Position numbers and translations under genes: made by a program
Shown: positions 56,315 through 64,000 of the stretch, in pieces
Layout: every line of letters starts with the position of its first letter
Position numbering within the stretch: position 1 is the first letter of the stretch
Notes under the pieces: model-generated
The model's database searches: none
What the model was told of the DNA's origin: nothing
What the model saw: the letters and a program-made list of their open reading frames with translations, nothing else
From: QHVT01 sp036389275
GTDB taxonomy: Bacteria > Acidobacteriota > Thermoanaerobaculia > Gp7-AA8
DNA length: 64,000 nt
NCBI GenBank assembly: GCA_036389275.1
Contig: DASVQE010000065.1
Location: forward strand, 40,801 to 104,800
Direction of reading: 5' to 3'

Positions 56315-57088
56315 ATGGTGACCAACATTTCCAACGGCCGGGTGTGGTTGCGCGCGCTTGCGCTGCTCGGCTCGCTCCTGCTCCTCGCCGCCTGCAGCAC
56401 CACCACCGTCGTGGCCACCGCGCCGCCGCCGCCGTCGGACGACGACGACTTCAGCGAACTGATCGCGCAGCTCCGCACGGACCTGAACCGTAACAACGCG
56501 CGCGTGCCGTCCGCCGCCACTCCGCGCAAGGCCGATGCCTCGGGCGTGCCGACGGTCGAGACGAAAAAGCAGCGCGATTCGGAGTTTGCGGCACGCGCAA
56601 AAGCGCTCTTCTCGGGTCTCAACGGGAGCATCCTGCAGATGCCGGTGGTCGGCGTCGGTCCGTACGACCTGAGCAACAGTTGGGGCGACGCGCGCGACGG
56701 CGGCAAGCGGAAGCACAAAGGGATCGATATCTTTGCCTCGAAGGGCACGCCGGTCGTGGCGGTGACGGACGGGGTGATCACGTACATCGGCGACCAGCCG
56801 AAGGGCGGCCTCTGCCTCTGGCTGAGCACGGAGAGCGGGACGTCGTTCTACTACGCGCACCTCGACCGCTGGGCTGCCGGTCTCTACGAAGGGATGGAAG
56901 TCCGCAGCGGCGATCTCCTCGGCTACGTCGGCAATACCGGCAACGCCAAGTACACGCCCTCGCATCTCCACTTCGGGATCAACGAGAACGACGAGATGGT
57001 GAATCCCTACCCCGTCCTCTCGCACGCGTCCGTGGTCAAACGCGCCCGCGTAACCGTCGAAGCCGCCGGCGCTCTCGGCACGCGCTAG
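56315..57088 (+). CDS. M23-family peptidase lipoprotein
   Basis: 257 residues. The signal peptide LRALALLGSLLLLAAC ends in a lipobox. The LytM/M23 domain has WGDARDGGKRKHKGIDIFAS (first zinc His and Asp) and PSHLHFGINENDEMVNP (HxH). GDLLGYVGNTGNA matches the usual M23 loop. It would cut peptidoglycan cross-bridges or activate amidases at the outer membrane. The ATG at 56315 is chosen. The stop codon is the first base of the long palindromic repeat. Confidence 0.9.
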   Translation: MVTNISNGRVWLRALALLGSLLLLAACSTTTVVATAPPPPSDDDDFSELIAQLRTDLNRNNARVPSAATPRKADASGVPTVETKKQRDSEFAARAKALFSGLNGSILQMPVVGVGPYDLSNSWGDARDGGKRKHKGIDIFASKGTPVVAVTDGVITYIGDQPKGGLCLWLSTESGTSFYYAHLDRWAAGLYEGMEVRSGDLLGYVGNTGNAKYTPSHLHFGINENDEMVNPYPVLSHASVVKRARVTVEAAGALGTR

Positions 57089-57260
57089 GGGACGACCAGA
57101 GGCCTCCGGCGGCTGGGGCCGAGGGCCCCAGACCCCATTTGGTTGGCCTAGCCTCCGCGACACTACCTCCAAGCTCGCGACACTGTGTCGCGGAGGCTAG
57201 GCCAATCAGCGGGGTCCGGGGCCCGTGGCCCCGGCCGCCGGAGGCCCCCGGTCGTTCCCC
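57088..57260. repeat. Long palindromic repeat, copy 2
   Basis: About 173 bp, same structure as 19830-20000: nearly complementary arms with the shared inner sequence GGCCTAGCCTCCGCGACAC and centre CCAAGCTCGCGACACTGTG. It begins at the last base of the M23 stop codon and ends 16 nt before the next start. Confidence 0.92.
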
Positions 57261-57276
57261 ATCGACGTCCGAGCGC

Positions 57277-58287
57277 ATGGCATGGCGCGTGGATGCGCGT
57301 CAGTTCATGCTCCTATCCTCCGATGCTCTTCTCCGACGCGACGACCTGCCCGAGCTTCTCAATTTAAAGCCGACTGTGATCGATGCGCTGGTGCGCTCTG
57401 GCGCGTTGAAGACCGAGTCGCGCGACGGCGTCGAGATGGTGGCCGGGACGCAGCTCGAGCGCGTGCTGCGCGACTCGCTCATGCGCCTCTACTTCGCGCA
57501 GGCTACGCAGGCCGCCGGCGTGACGATTGCGAAAGAAGCGGCGCCGAAGCTCGAGGTCTCGACCGATCCGTTGGAGATCGAGGAGGAGACTCCGGTGATC
57601 ACGCGCACCTCCGACGAGCATCAGCTCGTGCCGGAGGCGGAGAACACCCGTCCCGACCTCCGCCGCGCCGACCGCTTCACGCCGCGCCGGCAATTCGGCG
57701 GCATGTTCAACACCACCAAGATCGGCGTCGTGCAGCTCTCCGCGTCGGGACTGCGCATCCGCCACGATGAAGGTCTGCGTCCCGGCGACGAGGCGCGGCT
57801 CAGCTTCGCCATCTTGAATCCGCCGCAGTCGATCGTCGTCCGCGCGCGCGTGGTCTGGACGAGCATCGCCCAGCGCGGCGACTCGCCGTCGTTCTACATC
57901 AGCGGCGTGCGCGTGATCGGCAATCAGGATCGCCTCGTGAATGCGATGCGCCTGCTGCAGTCCGCGCGCGAAGTGCAGCTCGTCGAGAACAACGGCCGGC
58001 GCCGCGGCGCGATGCCGAAGCATGTCAGCGGACTGCCGGACGAGGACGTGGTGGCGATCATCCGCGCCGTGCGCAAGTTCGCGAACGATCCGGCCGAAGC
58101 GACGCGCTGGTACACGCGGGCGCGCTTTGCAGTCGCTGACGAAGAGGTGCGCAAGCTCGCGCCGCGCGGCGGCCGCGAGCGCGAAGAAGTGCTGGGCGTC
58201 TGGGAGTACCTGCAGCGCCGCATCGAGATCCCGGCCATTGCCGGCGTGATGCAGTGGATCAGGAGCTCTCAGGTCGCGGCGGTGTAG
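57277..58287 (+). CDS. PilZ-like domain protein
   Basis: 336 residues from ATG 57277 (ATG 57307 is an alternative). The N-terminal 60 residues look like a winged or homeodomain-like helical unit (DLPELLNLKPTVIDALVRSG). The middle has RRADRFTPRRQFG and VQLSASGLRIRHDEGLRPGD, with VVRARVVWT, the pattern of PilZ domains; the usual RxxxR and (D/N)xSxxG are partly degenerate, so c-di-GMP binding is uncertain. The C-terminal part is helical. It overlaps the convergent folK by 29 nt. Confidence 0.6.
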   Translation: MAWRVDARQFMLLSSDALLRRDDLPELLNLKPTVIDALVRSGALKTESRDGVEMVAGTQLERVLRDSLMRLYFAQATQAAGVTIAKEAAPKLEVSTDPLEIEEETPVITRTSDEHQLVPEAENTRPDLRRADRFTPRRQFGGMFNTTKIGVVQLSASGLRIRHDEGLRPGDEARLSFAILNPPQSIVVRARVVWTSIAQRGDSPSFYISGVRVIGNQDRLVNAMRLLQSAREVQLVENNGRRRGAMPKHVSGLPDEDVVAIIRAVRKFANDPAEATRWYTRARFAVADEEVRKLAPRGGREREEVLGVWEYLQRRIEIPAIAGVMQWIRSSQVAAV

Positions 58288-58708
58288 CGGGAACCACCTC
58301 GGCCATCGGCCGCAGCACGAACTCCCGTTCGCGATAGCGCGGATGCGGCAGCGTGAGCTCGCGCGTCTGCATGCGCGTCGCGCCGTAGAGGATCAGATCG
58401 AGATCGATGATGCGCGGCTCGTTGCGGATGCCGCGGCGGATGCGGCCGAGGCGTTGCTCGATGGCCAGCAGTGCGCGGAGCAGTGCCAGCGGCGGGAGCG
58501 CGGTGTAGCCGGCCACGACCATGTTCAGGAACGGCGGCGAGCCGGGCGGCGCGTCGACGGCGTCGGTCTCGTGGATCGCGCTGATGCGCACCACGCGCAT
58601 GCAGCTCGAGAGCGCGTGCACGGCGCGGCGGAGATGCAGGGCACGATCGCCGAGGTTCGAGCCGAGGGCGATGACGACCGTGTGGCTACGGCTCGACGTC
58701 GATGTCAT
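58259..58708 (-). CDS. folK: 6-hydroxymethyl-7,8-dihydropterin pyrophosphokinase
   Basis: 149 residues. VVIALGSNLGDRALHLRRAV opens the HPPK fold. FLNMVVAGYT and RNEPRIIDLDLILYGA carry the Mg2+-binding aspartates. LTLPHPRYREREFVLRPM is the usual closing motif. It adds pyrophosphate from ATP in folate biosynthesis. It overlaps the TPM gene start region by 23 nt and the PilZ gene end by 29 nt. Confidence 0.94.
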   Translation of the reverse strand: MTSTSSRSHTVVIALGSNLGDRALHLRRAVHALSSCMRVVRISAIHETDAVDAPPGSPPFLNMVVAGYTALPPLALLRALLAIEQRLGRIRRGIRNEPRIIDLDLILYGATRMQTRELTLPHPRYREREFVLRPMAEVVPATPPRPESS

Positions 58709-59123
58709 TGGCGAGCTCGTCGACGTCGTCGGTCGCGCATGGAAAGTAATCGCGCAACTGCTGTCCGGCCGCCTCGATCGCCTCGACGATTCCGTCGGTG
58801 AGCTCGCCGTTCTGGAAGCGGATGGTCAGCTTCGCGGCGATCTCGTCCCAGAAGCCGGCCGGCACCTTCTCGTCGATTCCGCGGTCGCCGAGGATCACGA
58901 AACGCTGCTCTTCGCAGGCGATGAACAGCAGCACGCCGTTGCGCAGCGCGGTCTTGGTCATGCCGAGGCGCTCGAACGTCCGCTCGGCGATCTCGCGGAT
59001 CTCGCCGCGCGCGCGCGGCTGGATGTGCACGCGGATCTCGCCGGAGGTCAGCTTCTCCGCGGCGCCGATTGCGTTCACGATGCGCGGCTGATCGAGTTTG
59101 GCCAGGAACTCTTTCTGTTGCAT
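58686..59123 (-). CDS. TPM-domain protein, short form
   Basis: 145 residues from ATG 59123, overlapping the stop of the upstream gene (ATGA). It has the TPM fold without an export signal: RIVNAIGAAEKLTSGEIRVH, NGVLLFIACEEQRFVILGD and IAAKLTIRFQNGELTDGIVE. TPM domains (TLP18.3/Psb32/MOLO-1) are found in repair and membrane contexts and some have phosphatase activity. It is probably cytoplasmic, partner of the longer TPM protein upstream. Confidence 0.8.
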   Translation of the reverse strand: MQQKEFLAKLDQPRIVNAIGAAEKLTSGEIRVHIQPRARGEIREIAERTFERLGMTKTALRNGVLLFIACEEQRFVILGDRGIDEKVPAGFWDEIAAKLTIRFQNGELTDGIVEAIEAAGQQLRDYFPCATDDVDELANDIDVEP

Positions 59124-59914
59124 CACCAGCCTCCTGTCGCGCCGCCGCCGCCGAAACCGCCGCCGCCGCCCGAGAAACCACCGCCGCCGCCGCCGAAACC
59201 TCCGCCTCCGAAACCTCCACCGCCGAAGCTTCCGCCGCCGAACGTCGTGCCGCCGCCGGGGAAGATGAACGGAAAGAAGCAGCCGCCGCAGCCGGCGCGC
59301 CGCCGCGACATCAGCGGCAGCAGGAAGAAAAAGAGGATGAAGATGATGAAGATGAGCGCCTGCGGCGACAGCCCGCCGACGCTCTCGCCGCCGCGCGACT
59401 GTGAGCCGCGCTGCTGCAGCGGCGGCACCGGCGCCTCGCCGCCGCGGATCTTGGCGATGATCGCATCGGCCGCGGCATTGAGACCGCCCGCGTAGTCATT
59501 CTGCTGGAAGCGCGGCGCGATGTACTCGCGGATCACCCGCGAGGAAAAGGCGTCGGTGACCGTGCCTTCGAGTCCGTAGCCGACCTCGACCCGCACCTTC
59601 CGCTCCTCGACGAAGACGAAGAGCACCAGGCCGTTGTCGTATTTTTTCTGTCCTACCTTCCATCGTTCCACGCAGCGGATCGTGAAATCCTCCACTGCTT
59701 CTCCCTGTAACGACGGAAAGATGTAAATCAGGAACTGCGCGCCCGACTGCTGCTCGAAATTCTGCAGCTTCGTGTCGAGCAGCGCCGCGTCGGTGGTGTT
59801 GACCACGCCGGCCGTGTCGGTGAACCAGCGCGTGGGCGGCGGCGGGACGTCGAGCGCGAACGCGCTCCTTGAGAGAACGAGAAGAAGAAAGAGCAGAAAA
59901 CGAACGGGGCGCAC
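59123..59914 (-). CDS. TPM-domain membrane protein with Gly-rich tail
   Basis: 263 residues. Signal peptide (FLLFLLLVLSRSAFA), then a TPM domain (DTAGVVNTTDAALLDTKLQN, KYDNGLVLFVFVEERKVRVE, VIREYIAPRFQQNDYAGGL), one membrane helix (ALIFIIFILFFFLLPLM), and a Gly-rich tail with repeated GGGGFGG-type units. This is the YgcG layout. LemA and TPM proteins are often encoded together and are thought to act at the envelope. It lies 10 nt after lemA. Confidence 0.88.
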   Translation of the reverse strand: MRPVRFLLFLLLVLSRSAFALDVPPPPTRWFTDTAGVVNTTDAALLDTKLQNFEQQSGAQFLIYIFPSLQGEAVEDFTIRCVERWKVGQKKYDNGLVLFVFVEERKVRVEVGYGLEGTVTDAFSSRVIREYIAPRFQQNDYAGGLNAAADAIIAKIRGGEAPVPPLQQRGSQSRGGESVGGLSPQALIFIIFILFFFLLPLMSRRRAGCGGCFFPFIFPGGGTTFGGGSFGGGGFGGGGFGGGGGGFSGGGGGFGGGGATGGW

Positions 59915-59924
59915 TCTGGCGCCC

Positions 59925-60551
59925 CTAGAACTTGAAGTCGACGTTGGGAGCCTGACTACTGCCCGGCGCGCCGCGGAAATACGCCTTCGCCTTGAAGCCG
60001 CTCATGTTGGCGACCATGCTGGCCGGGAAGCGGCGGATGGCGGTGTTGAACGCCTGCGCGGTGGTGTTGTAGCGCTGGCGCTCGACGGCGATCCGGTTCT
60101 CCGTTCCCTCGAGCTGCGACTGGAGCTCGAGGAAGTTCTGATTCGACTTCAGATTCGGATACGCCTCGACGACCACCAAGAGGCGCGACAGCGCGTTCGA
60201 GAGGCCTTGCTGCGCCGCCGCGAACTCATTCATCGCATTCTGATTGTTGACCGTGTTCGCCGCCGCGCCCGGAGGTCCGGACGGCGCCGCCACCTGGCCG
60301 ACGCGGGCGCGGGCGTTGACCACCGCCTCGAGCGTCGACTTTTCGAAGTTCGCCGCGCCCTGCACGGTGCGCACGAGGTTCGGGATGAGATCGTAGCGCC
60401 GCTGATACTGGCTCTCGACCTGCGCCCACTGCTGATTGACCTGTTCGTCGAGGCCGACCAGGTTGTTGCGGACGCTGACGAAATAGCCACCGAAGATGAT
60501 CAGCGCGAGGATGAGCGCGCCGACGCACCCGAGCAGGCCGAGATTGCGCAT
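59925..60551 (-). CDS. lemA: LemA-family protein
   Basis: 208 residues. A single N-terminal helix (LLGCVGALILALIIFGGYFV) is followed by the LemA coiled-coil body: NNLVGLDEQVNQQWAQVESQ, YQRRYDLIPNLVRTVQG, LVVVEAYPNLKSNQNFLELQ and LEGTENRIAVERQRYN. LemA proteins have an extracytoplasmic N-terminus and unknown function. It heads the leftward run lemA - TPM - TPM - folK. Confidence 0.95.
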   Translation of the reverse strand: MRNLGLLGCVGALILALIIFGGYFVSVRNNLVGLDEQVNQQWAQVESQYQRRYDLIPNLVRTVQGAANFEKSTLEAVVNARARVGQVAAPSGPPGAAANTVNNQNAMNEFAAAQQGLSNALSRLLVVVEAYPNLKSNQNFLELQSQLEGTENRIAVERQRYNTTAQAFNTAIRRFPASMVANMSGFKAKAYFRGAPGSSQAPNVDFKF

Positions 60552-60560
60552 GTGAGACTC

Positions 60561-60857
60561 CTAGTACTCTTCTTCTTCTTCGTCCGCGTCGTCTTCTTCA
60601 CGATCGACCGCGGGCGTGCCGAAGTCTTCCGCCTCGTCGCCCTCTGGATCGGCGGCGGCGGCGGGAGTAAACGTCTCCTCCTCGTCGACCGGCTCTTCGA
60701 CGACGCGGCTCCGGCCACGGGCCGGCGTATAGACAGGCGTATCGTCGGCGTCCCGCTGGTCGGCGCCGCACTTCGGACAGAGCGGCACCGGCTTGCCGAG
60801 GTCGTAAAACTTGGTGTGGCAGCTATAGCAGGTGTATTTGCGTCCGAGCTCAGGCAT
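60561..60857 (-). CDS. FYDLN-acid family zinc protein
   Basis: 98 residues from ATG 60857. The N-terminus MPELGRKYTCYSCHTKFYDL and GKPVPLCPKCGADQ hold two CxxC pairs of a zinc ribbon, and the KFYDLGKP stretch is the FYDLN motif. The long tail is strongly acidic, ending in DADEEEEEY. The function of this family is unknown. It is 9 nt upstream of lemA and on the same strand. Confidence 0.85.
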   Translation of the reverse strand: MPELGRKYTCYSCHTKFYDLGKPVPLCPKCGADQRDADDTPVYTPARGRSRVVEEPVDEEETFTPAAAADPEGDEAEDFGTPAVDREEDDADEEEEEY

Positions 60858-60982
60858 CGCGTTCGGTATCCCCTTCCGAAAAACGGCGACACGGTAGCAC
60901 AAAAAGAAAAAGTGCTGAGTGCAGACTGCGCGCCGCCGCGCATTCACGCGGCCGCAAGCGGCATCCGGCACTCAGCACTTTG

Positions 60983-62650
60983 CTAGTCGGTCTTCGGATT
61001 GGCCTGCGCGGCGCGCGTGCCGGCTTTGTTCTCCTGCGTGTCGCCGTTGTGGGCGCGGGTCTCGGCGGCGAGGGCCGCGAGTTTCTGCGCCTGCGGGAAG
61101 AGCTCGAGCGCTTTCTCGACCTGCGCGTCGCCCTGCAGCCGGAACGGATACGACGCGTCGTAGCCGTACTTGGCGGCGACGATTTCGGCCTTGAGCGCGC
61201 GCTCGACGAACTTCCGATCCTCGGCATTCTGCAGCGCCTCGCGGATGTCCTGCTCCGGCGCGATGTCGTTGTCGGCCGCGTAGTGCACGAACTGCTCGAC
61301 CATCGCCGGCGTCACCGCGGTCTCCTTCGTCACCTCGTTCTTCGCCGCATACTCGACGGCGAAGTTGAAGATGGCGCTGCGCACTTCGAGGAGCTGGGTC
61401 GTGCGCGAGAGCTCCGGCTGCTTGATCATCACGTCAGGCGTGATGCCGCCGCCGCCGTAGACCACGCGTCCCGTATCGGTCTTGAACTGTTCGCGCTGCG
61501 CCAGCGGAACCTCCGGACCGTTCTCGGTCTCCTCGGCCATGTAGTAGTCGTAGACCGAGCTGTAGTCGCGCTGGATGTTGCGGCCCGACGGCGTGTAGTA
61601 CTTCGACGTCGTCAGCGCCAGGCCGGCGCCGTACTGCAGCGTGTAGACGCTCTGCACGAGCCCCTTGCCCCAACTCGTCTCGCCGACCACGAGAGCGCGG
61701 TCGTGATCCTGAATGGCGCCGGCGACGATCTCCGAGGCGGAGGCGCTGCCGCGGTTGACGATCACCACCATCGGCTGGTCGAAGCGGATGTGCTTGCCCG
61801 GCGCGGTGAACTCCTGCATCGAGTCGGGCGTGCGGCCCTTCGTGTAGACGATCATCTGCCCCTTGTCGAGGAAGTGGTCGGACACGCCGACGGCCGCGTC
61901 GAGGAGGCCGCCCGGATTGCCACGCAGGTCGAGGATCAGCCGCTGCATCCCCTGGCCGTTCAGCTTCTCGATGGCCTCGTCGAGCTCGCGCACGGTGGTG
62001 GAGGTGAAGTCCTTGATGCGCACGTAGCCGACGCCGGGACGGATCATCAGCACGTTCGAGATCGAGTTCGTCGGAATGGCCGCGCGCACGATCGTCAGCG
62101 GAATCGGCTCCTTGATGCCGATGCGCTTGATCTTGATGTGTACGGTCGTGCCCTTCGGACCTTTGAGGCGCTTGACGACGTCATCGAGCGGCAGGTCGTC
62201 GGTCGACAGGCCTTCGACTTCGGAGATCACGTCGCCGGCGCGGATGCCGAGGCGCGCGGCGGGCGTGCCTTCGAGCGGCGTGATGACGGTGACCTGATCG
62301 TTGCGCTTCGTCACCAGGATGCCGAGGCCGTAGAACGTGCCTTTCTGGCGATCCTGCATGTCCGAATACTCCTTCGGCTCGAGGAAGGAGGTATGCGGAT
62401 CGAGCGTGCGGAGCATGCCGTCGATCGACGCGTAGACGAATTTGTCGGAGCCGGTCTCCTCCGCCGACCAGGTGGTGACGGCGTTGAGCAGATCGGTGTA
62501 CTCCTTCATCCGCTTGTTCAGGTCGCCGCTCTGCATCGGCGCACCGAAGAGCCGGTTGCCGTATAAGCCGCCGAACAACGTCGCACCGGCGAGGGCGACC
62601 AGCAGCGTCAGCGAATAGGTCCACTTGGAGGTCGATTTCACTTTGGCCAT
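60983..62650 (-). CDS. ctpA: C-terminal processing peptidase (CtpA, S41 family)
   Basis: 555 residues from ATG 62650. A membrane anchor (YSLTLLVALAGATLFGGLYG) is followed by a helical part, a PDZ domain (GLGILVTKRNDQVTVITPLE) and the S41 core. Catalytic Ser is in NRGSASASEIVAGA and the Lys in GETSWGKGLVQSVYTL. A C-terminal helical extension of about 120 residues follows. It trims C-termini of periplasmic proteins. TATAAT lies about 35 nt before the start. Confidence 0.94.
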   Translation of the reverse strand: MAKVKSTSKWTYSLTLLVALAGATLFGGLYGNRLFGAPMQSGDLNKRMKEYTDLLNAVTTWSAEETGSDKFVYASIDGMLRTLDPHTSFLEPKEYSDMQDRQKGTFYGLGILVTKRNDQVTVITPLEGTPAARLGIRAGDVISEVEGLSTDDLPLDDVVKRLKGPKGTTVHIKIKRIGIKEPIPLTIVRAAIPTNSISNVLMIRPGVGYVRIKDFTSTTVRELDEAIEKLNGQGMQRLILDLRGNPGGLLDAAVGVSDHFLDKGQMIVYTKGRTPDSMQEFTAPGKHIRFDQPMVVIVNRGSASASEIVAGAIQDHDRALVVGETSWGKGLVQSVYTLQYGAGLALTTSKYYTPSGRNIQRDYSSVYDYYMAEETENGPEVPLAQREQFKTDTGRVVYGGGGITPDVMIKQPELSRTTQLLEVRSAIFNFAVEYAAKNEVTKETAVTPAMVEQFVHYAADNDIAPEQDIREALQNAEDRKFVERALKAEIVAAKYGYDASYPFRLQGDAQVEKALELFPQAQKLAALAAETRAHNGDTQENKAGTRAAQANPKTD

Positions 62651-62685
62651 AGCTCGTTCGCGATACACTTTGGCGTCGTAACGCC

Positions 62686-62691
62686 ATTATA
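62686..62691 (-). promoter_or_regulatory. Consensus -10 box upstream of ctpA
   Basis: TATAAT on the minus strand, 35 nt before the ctpA ATG. Between them a GGCGT-TACG-ACGCC stem-loop could form in the leader. Confidence 0.5.
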
Positions 62692-62769
62692 GGAGCGGAC
62701 TATTCGCTCCATGGGTCCTGTTCACGCCGCTGTCACCACAAGGTTTACGTCGAGGTCCACGCTAAACGC

Positions 62770-63111
62770 ATGTTAGGGTCGCTGGGGTTTCCGGAGCTGC
62801 TGCTGATTTTCATCGTCGTGCTGATCGTCTTCGGTCCGCGGCGGCTTCCCGAGATCGGCCGCACCCTCGGCAAAGCACTCGGCGAGTTCCGCAAAGCGAC
62901 CGACGATCTGAAGAGCACCATCGAGCGCGAGGTGCGGCTCGAGGAGCTCAAGGGCATCGCGCCGACCTCCATGGCCTCGATCATCACGCCGCCCGAATCC
63001 GTATCAAGGAGCGAGCCACCGCCTCCGCCCGTCGCCGTCGCGGCCGCGGCGCCGGAGCGCGCCGAAGCGCCCGCGCCACCGCCGGATGAAACGGCGACCA
63101 GCTCGACATGA
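62770..63111 (+). CDS. TatA/TatB-type translocase subunit
   Basis: 113 residues. An N-terminal membrane helix (LGFPELLLIFIVVLIVFGPR) continues into the amphipathic helix LPEIGRTLGKALGEFRKATD and a Pro/Ala-rich tail. The FGPRRLPE hinge is diagnostic of TatA/TatB; the long tail leans to TatB, but TatA and TatB cannot be separated safely here. It overlaps tatC by 4 nt (ATGA). Confidence 0.9.
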   Translation: MLGSLGFPELLLIFIVVLIVFGPRRLPEIGRTLGKALGEFRKATDDLKSTIEREVRLEELKGIAPTSMASIITPPESVSRSEPPPPPVAVAAAAPERAEAPAPPPDETATSST

Positions 63112-63857
63112 CGGCCGAGCCGCCCGATCCCGAAGCCGACCTGCCGAAGATGTCGTTCCTCGATCACCTCGAGGAGCTGCGCAAGCGTCTGCTCGTCTCG
63201 ATCCTCGCGGTCACCGGCGGGTTCCTGCTCTCCTGGACGTTCGCCGACCGCATCTACGCGAAGCTGCAGGAGCCGCTCACGCGGTTCCTCGCGCCGGGCG
63301 ACAAGCTCGCCTACACGCGCCTGACCGCGCCGTTCTTTCTTTACATGAAGGTGGCCTTCTTCGCCGGCCTCTTCGTCTCCGCGCCGGTGGTGCTCTATCA
63401 GCTCTGGCTCTTCATCGCGCCCGGCCTCTACAAACGGGAGCGCCGCCTCGCCGCACCGTTCATCCTCTTCGGCTCTCTCTTCTTTCTCGCCGGCGGCTAC
63501 TTCGGCTACCGCTATCTGCTGCCCGCCACGTGCAGTTTCTTCGTCGAGACGGGCAAGCAGTTCAAGCAGATGGTGACGATCGATGACTATTTCTCGTTCT
63601 CGAGCACGATCATCCTCTCGGCCGGTCTGGTGTTCGAGACGCCGATCCTGATCTTCTTCCTGGCCCGACTCGGCATCGTCACGCCGGCGTTCCTGATGCA
63701 GAAGTTCAAGTACGCCGTGGTGCTGTCGTTCGTGGTGGCGGCGATCGTGACGCCGACGCCGGACATGGTCACGCAAGCCGCGCTCGCGGTGCCGATGATC
63801 CTGCTCTACCTGATCGGCGTGCTCGTGGCGTATCTCTTCGCGAAGAAGATCGACTGA
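63108..63857 (+). CDS. tatC: Sec-independent translocase protein TatC
   Basis: 249 residues with six membrane helices. MSFLDHLEELRKRLLVSILA carries the conserved N-terminal Glu region. The periplasmic loop between helices 1 and 2 has YAKLQEPLTRFLAPGDKLAY. LSAGLVFETPILIFFLARLG and ATVTPTPD-type sequence (VAAIVTPTPDMVTQA) are family hallmarks. It is the twin-arginine signal receptor and exports folded proteins. A third palindromic repeat begins 5 nt after the stop. Confidence 0.95.
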   Translation: MTAEPPDPEADLPKMSFLDHLEELRKRLLVSILAVTGGFLLSWTFADRIYAKLQEPLTRFLAPGDKLAYTRLTAPFFLYMKVAFFAGLFVSAPVVLYQLWLFIAPGLYKRERRLAAPFILFGSLFFLAGGYFGYRYLLPATCSFFVETGKQFKQMVTIDDYFSFSSTIILSAGLVFETPILIFFLARLGIVTPAFLMQKFKYAVVLSFVVAAIVTPTPDMVTQAALAVPMILLYLIGVLVAYLFAKKID

Positions 63858-63861
63858 GCAA

Positions 63862-64000
63862 GGGACGACCGGGGGCCTCCGGCGGCCGGGGCCACGGGCC
63901 CCGGACCCCGTCTGTTGGCCTAGCCTCCGCGACACTGCCGTCCAAGCTCGCGACACTGTGTCGCGGAGGCTAGGCCAACCAATGGGGTCTGGGGCCCTCG
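63862..64000. repeat. Long palindromic repeat, copy 3 (cut by window end)
   Basis: Begins GGGACGACC 5 nt after the tatC stop, and continues with the shared arm, the centre CCAAGCTCGCGACACTGTG and most of the right arm, where the window ends. Identity to copies 1 and 2 is high across the visible 139 bp. Confidence 0.9.

Overview
The window is high-GC DNA from a Gram-negative bacterium. It carries a complete Tol-Pal system, an LptE-type outer-membrane lipoprotein and Tat translocase genes. The gene mix (CPBP protease, SpoIIE-type phosphatase, 2-oxo-acid dehydrogenase beside lipoate genes, LemA/TPM operon, FYDLN-acid protein) and the dispersed hairpin repeats fit Acidobacteriota or a neighbouring phylum. 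That assignment is inference; no rRNA is present to confirm it.

Region 1 (1 to about 8,385) is the right end of an integrated mobile element, prophage- or satellite-like. It holds an XRE-like regulator, a serine recombinase, small unknown genes, a winged-helix protein and a large virion-type protein broken by a frameshift. A leftward module follows: primase-type replication protein, small zinc protein, excisionase-like protein and tyrosine integrase. The element abuts a tRNA-Arg(CCT) gene that appears to have lost its T-arm. A 24-bp direct repeat (1762-1785 and 5254-5277) brackets about 3.5 kb of the element.

Region 2 (8.5-14 kb) is csbD, then tolQ-tolR-tolA/tonB-tolB-pal-cpoB and rpsT. Region 3 (13.9-25 kb) is mostly leftward: CPBP protease, lptE-leuS, a frameshifted gene, dtd, a DinB-like protein, a barstar/barnase pair, a SpoIIE phosphatase and nagZ, with rightward ssb between. 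Region 4 (25-41 kb) is mostly rightward: prolidase, two membrane proteins, lpd-E1alpha-E1beta-E2, two tandem metallopeptidase-TPR proteins, a lipB-NUDIX fusion, lipA, ferredoxin, a ferritin-like protein, an IscA-like protein and an SGNH lipoprotein, then leftward hemB with a zinc-ribbon gene. The lipoate genes and the dehydrogenase they would serve lie within about 10 kb. Region 5 (41-54.8 kb) has tRNA-Met, tilS-hpt-ftsH, a beta-propeller protein, a 1272-residue membrane patatin, ansA, a peptidoglycan-binding hydrolase and radA. Region 6 (54.8-64 kb) has a GT39-like transferase, M23 lipoprotein, PilZ protein, folK, TPM/TPM/LemA/FYDLN genes, a CtpA protease and tatAB-tatC.

Three signals run across the host part. 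(1) Many operons start with a TANNNT hexamer about 8 nt before the start codon and no Shine-Dalgarno site, which is the layout of leaderless mRNAs; the mobile element instead uses clear Shine-Dalgarno sites. (2) A roughly 170-bp near-perfect palindrome occurs three times, each just after a stop codon. (3) Degenerate 7-bp tandem repeats sit in several gene junctions.
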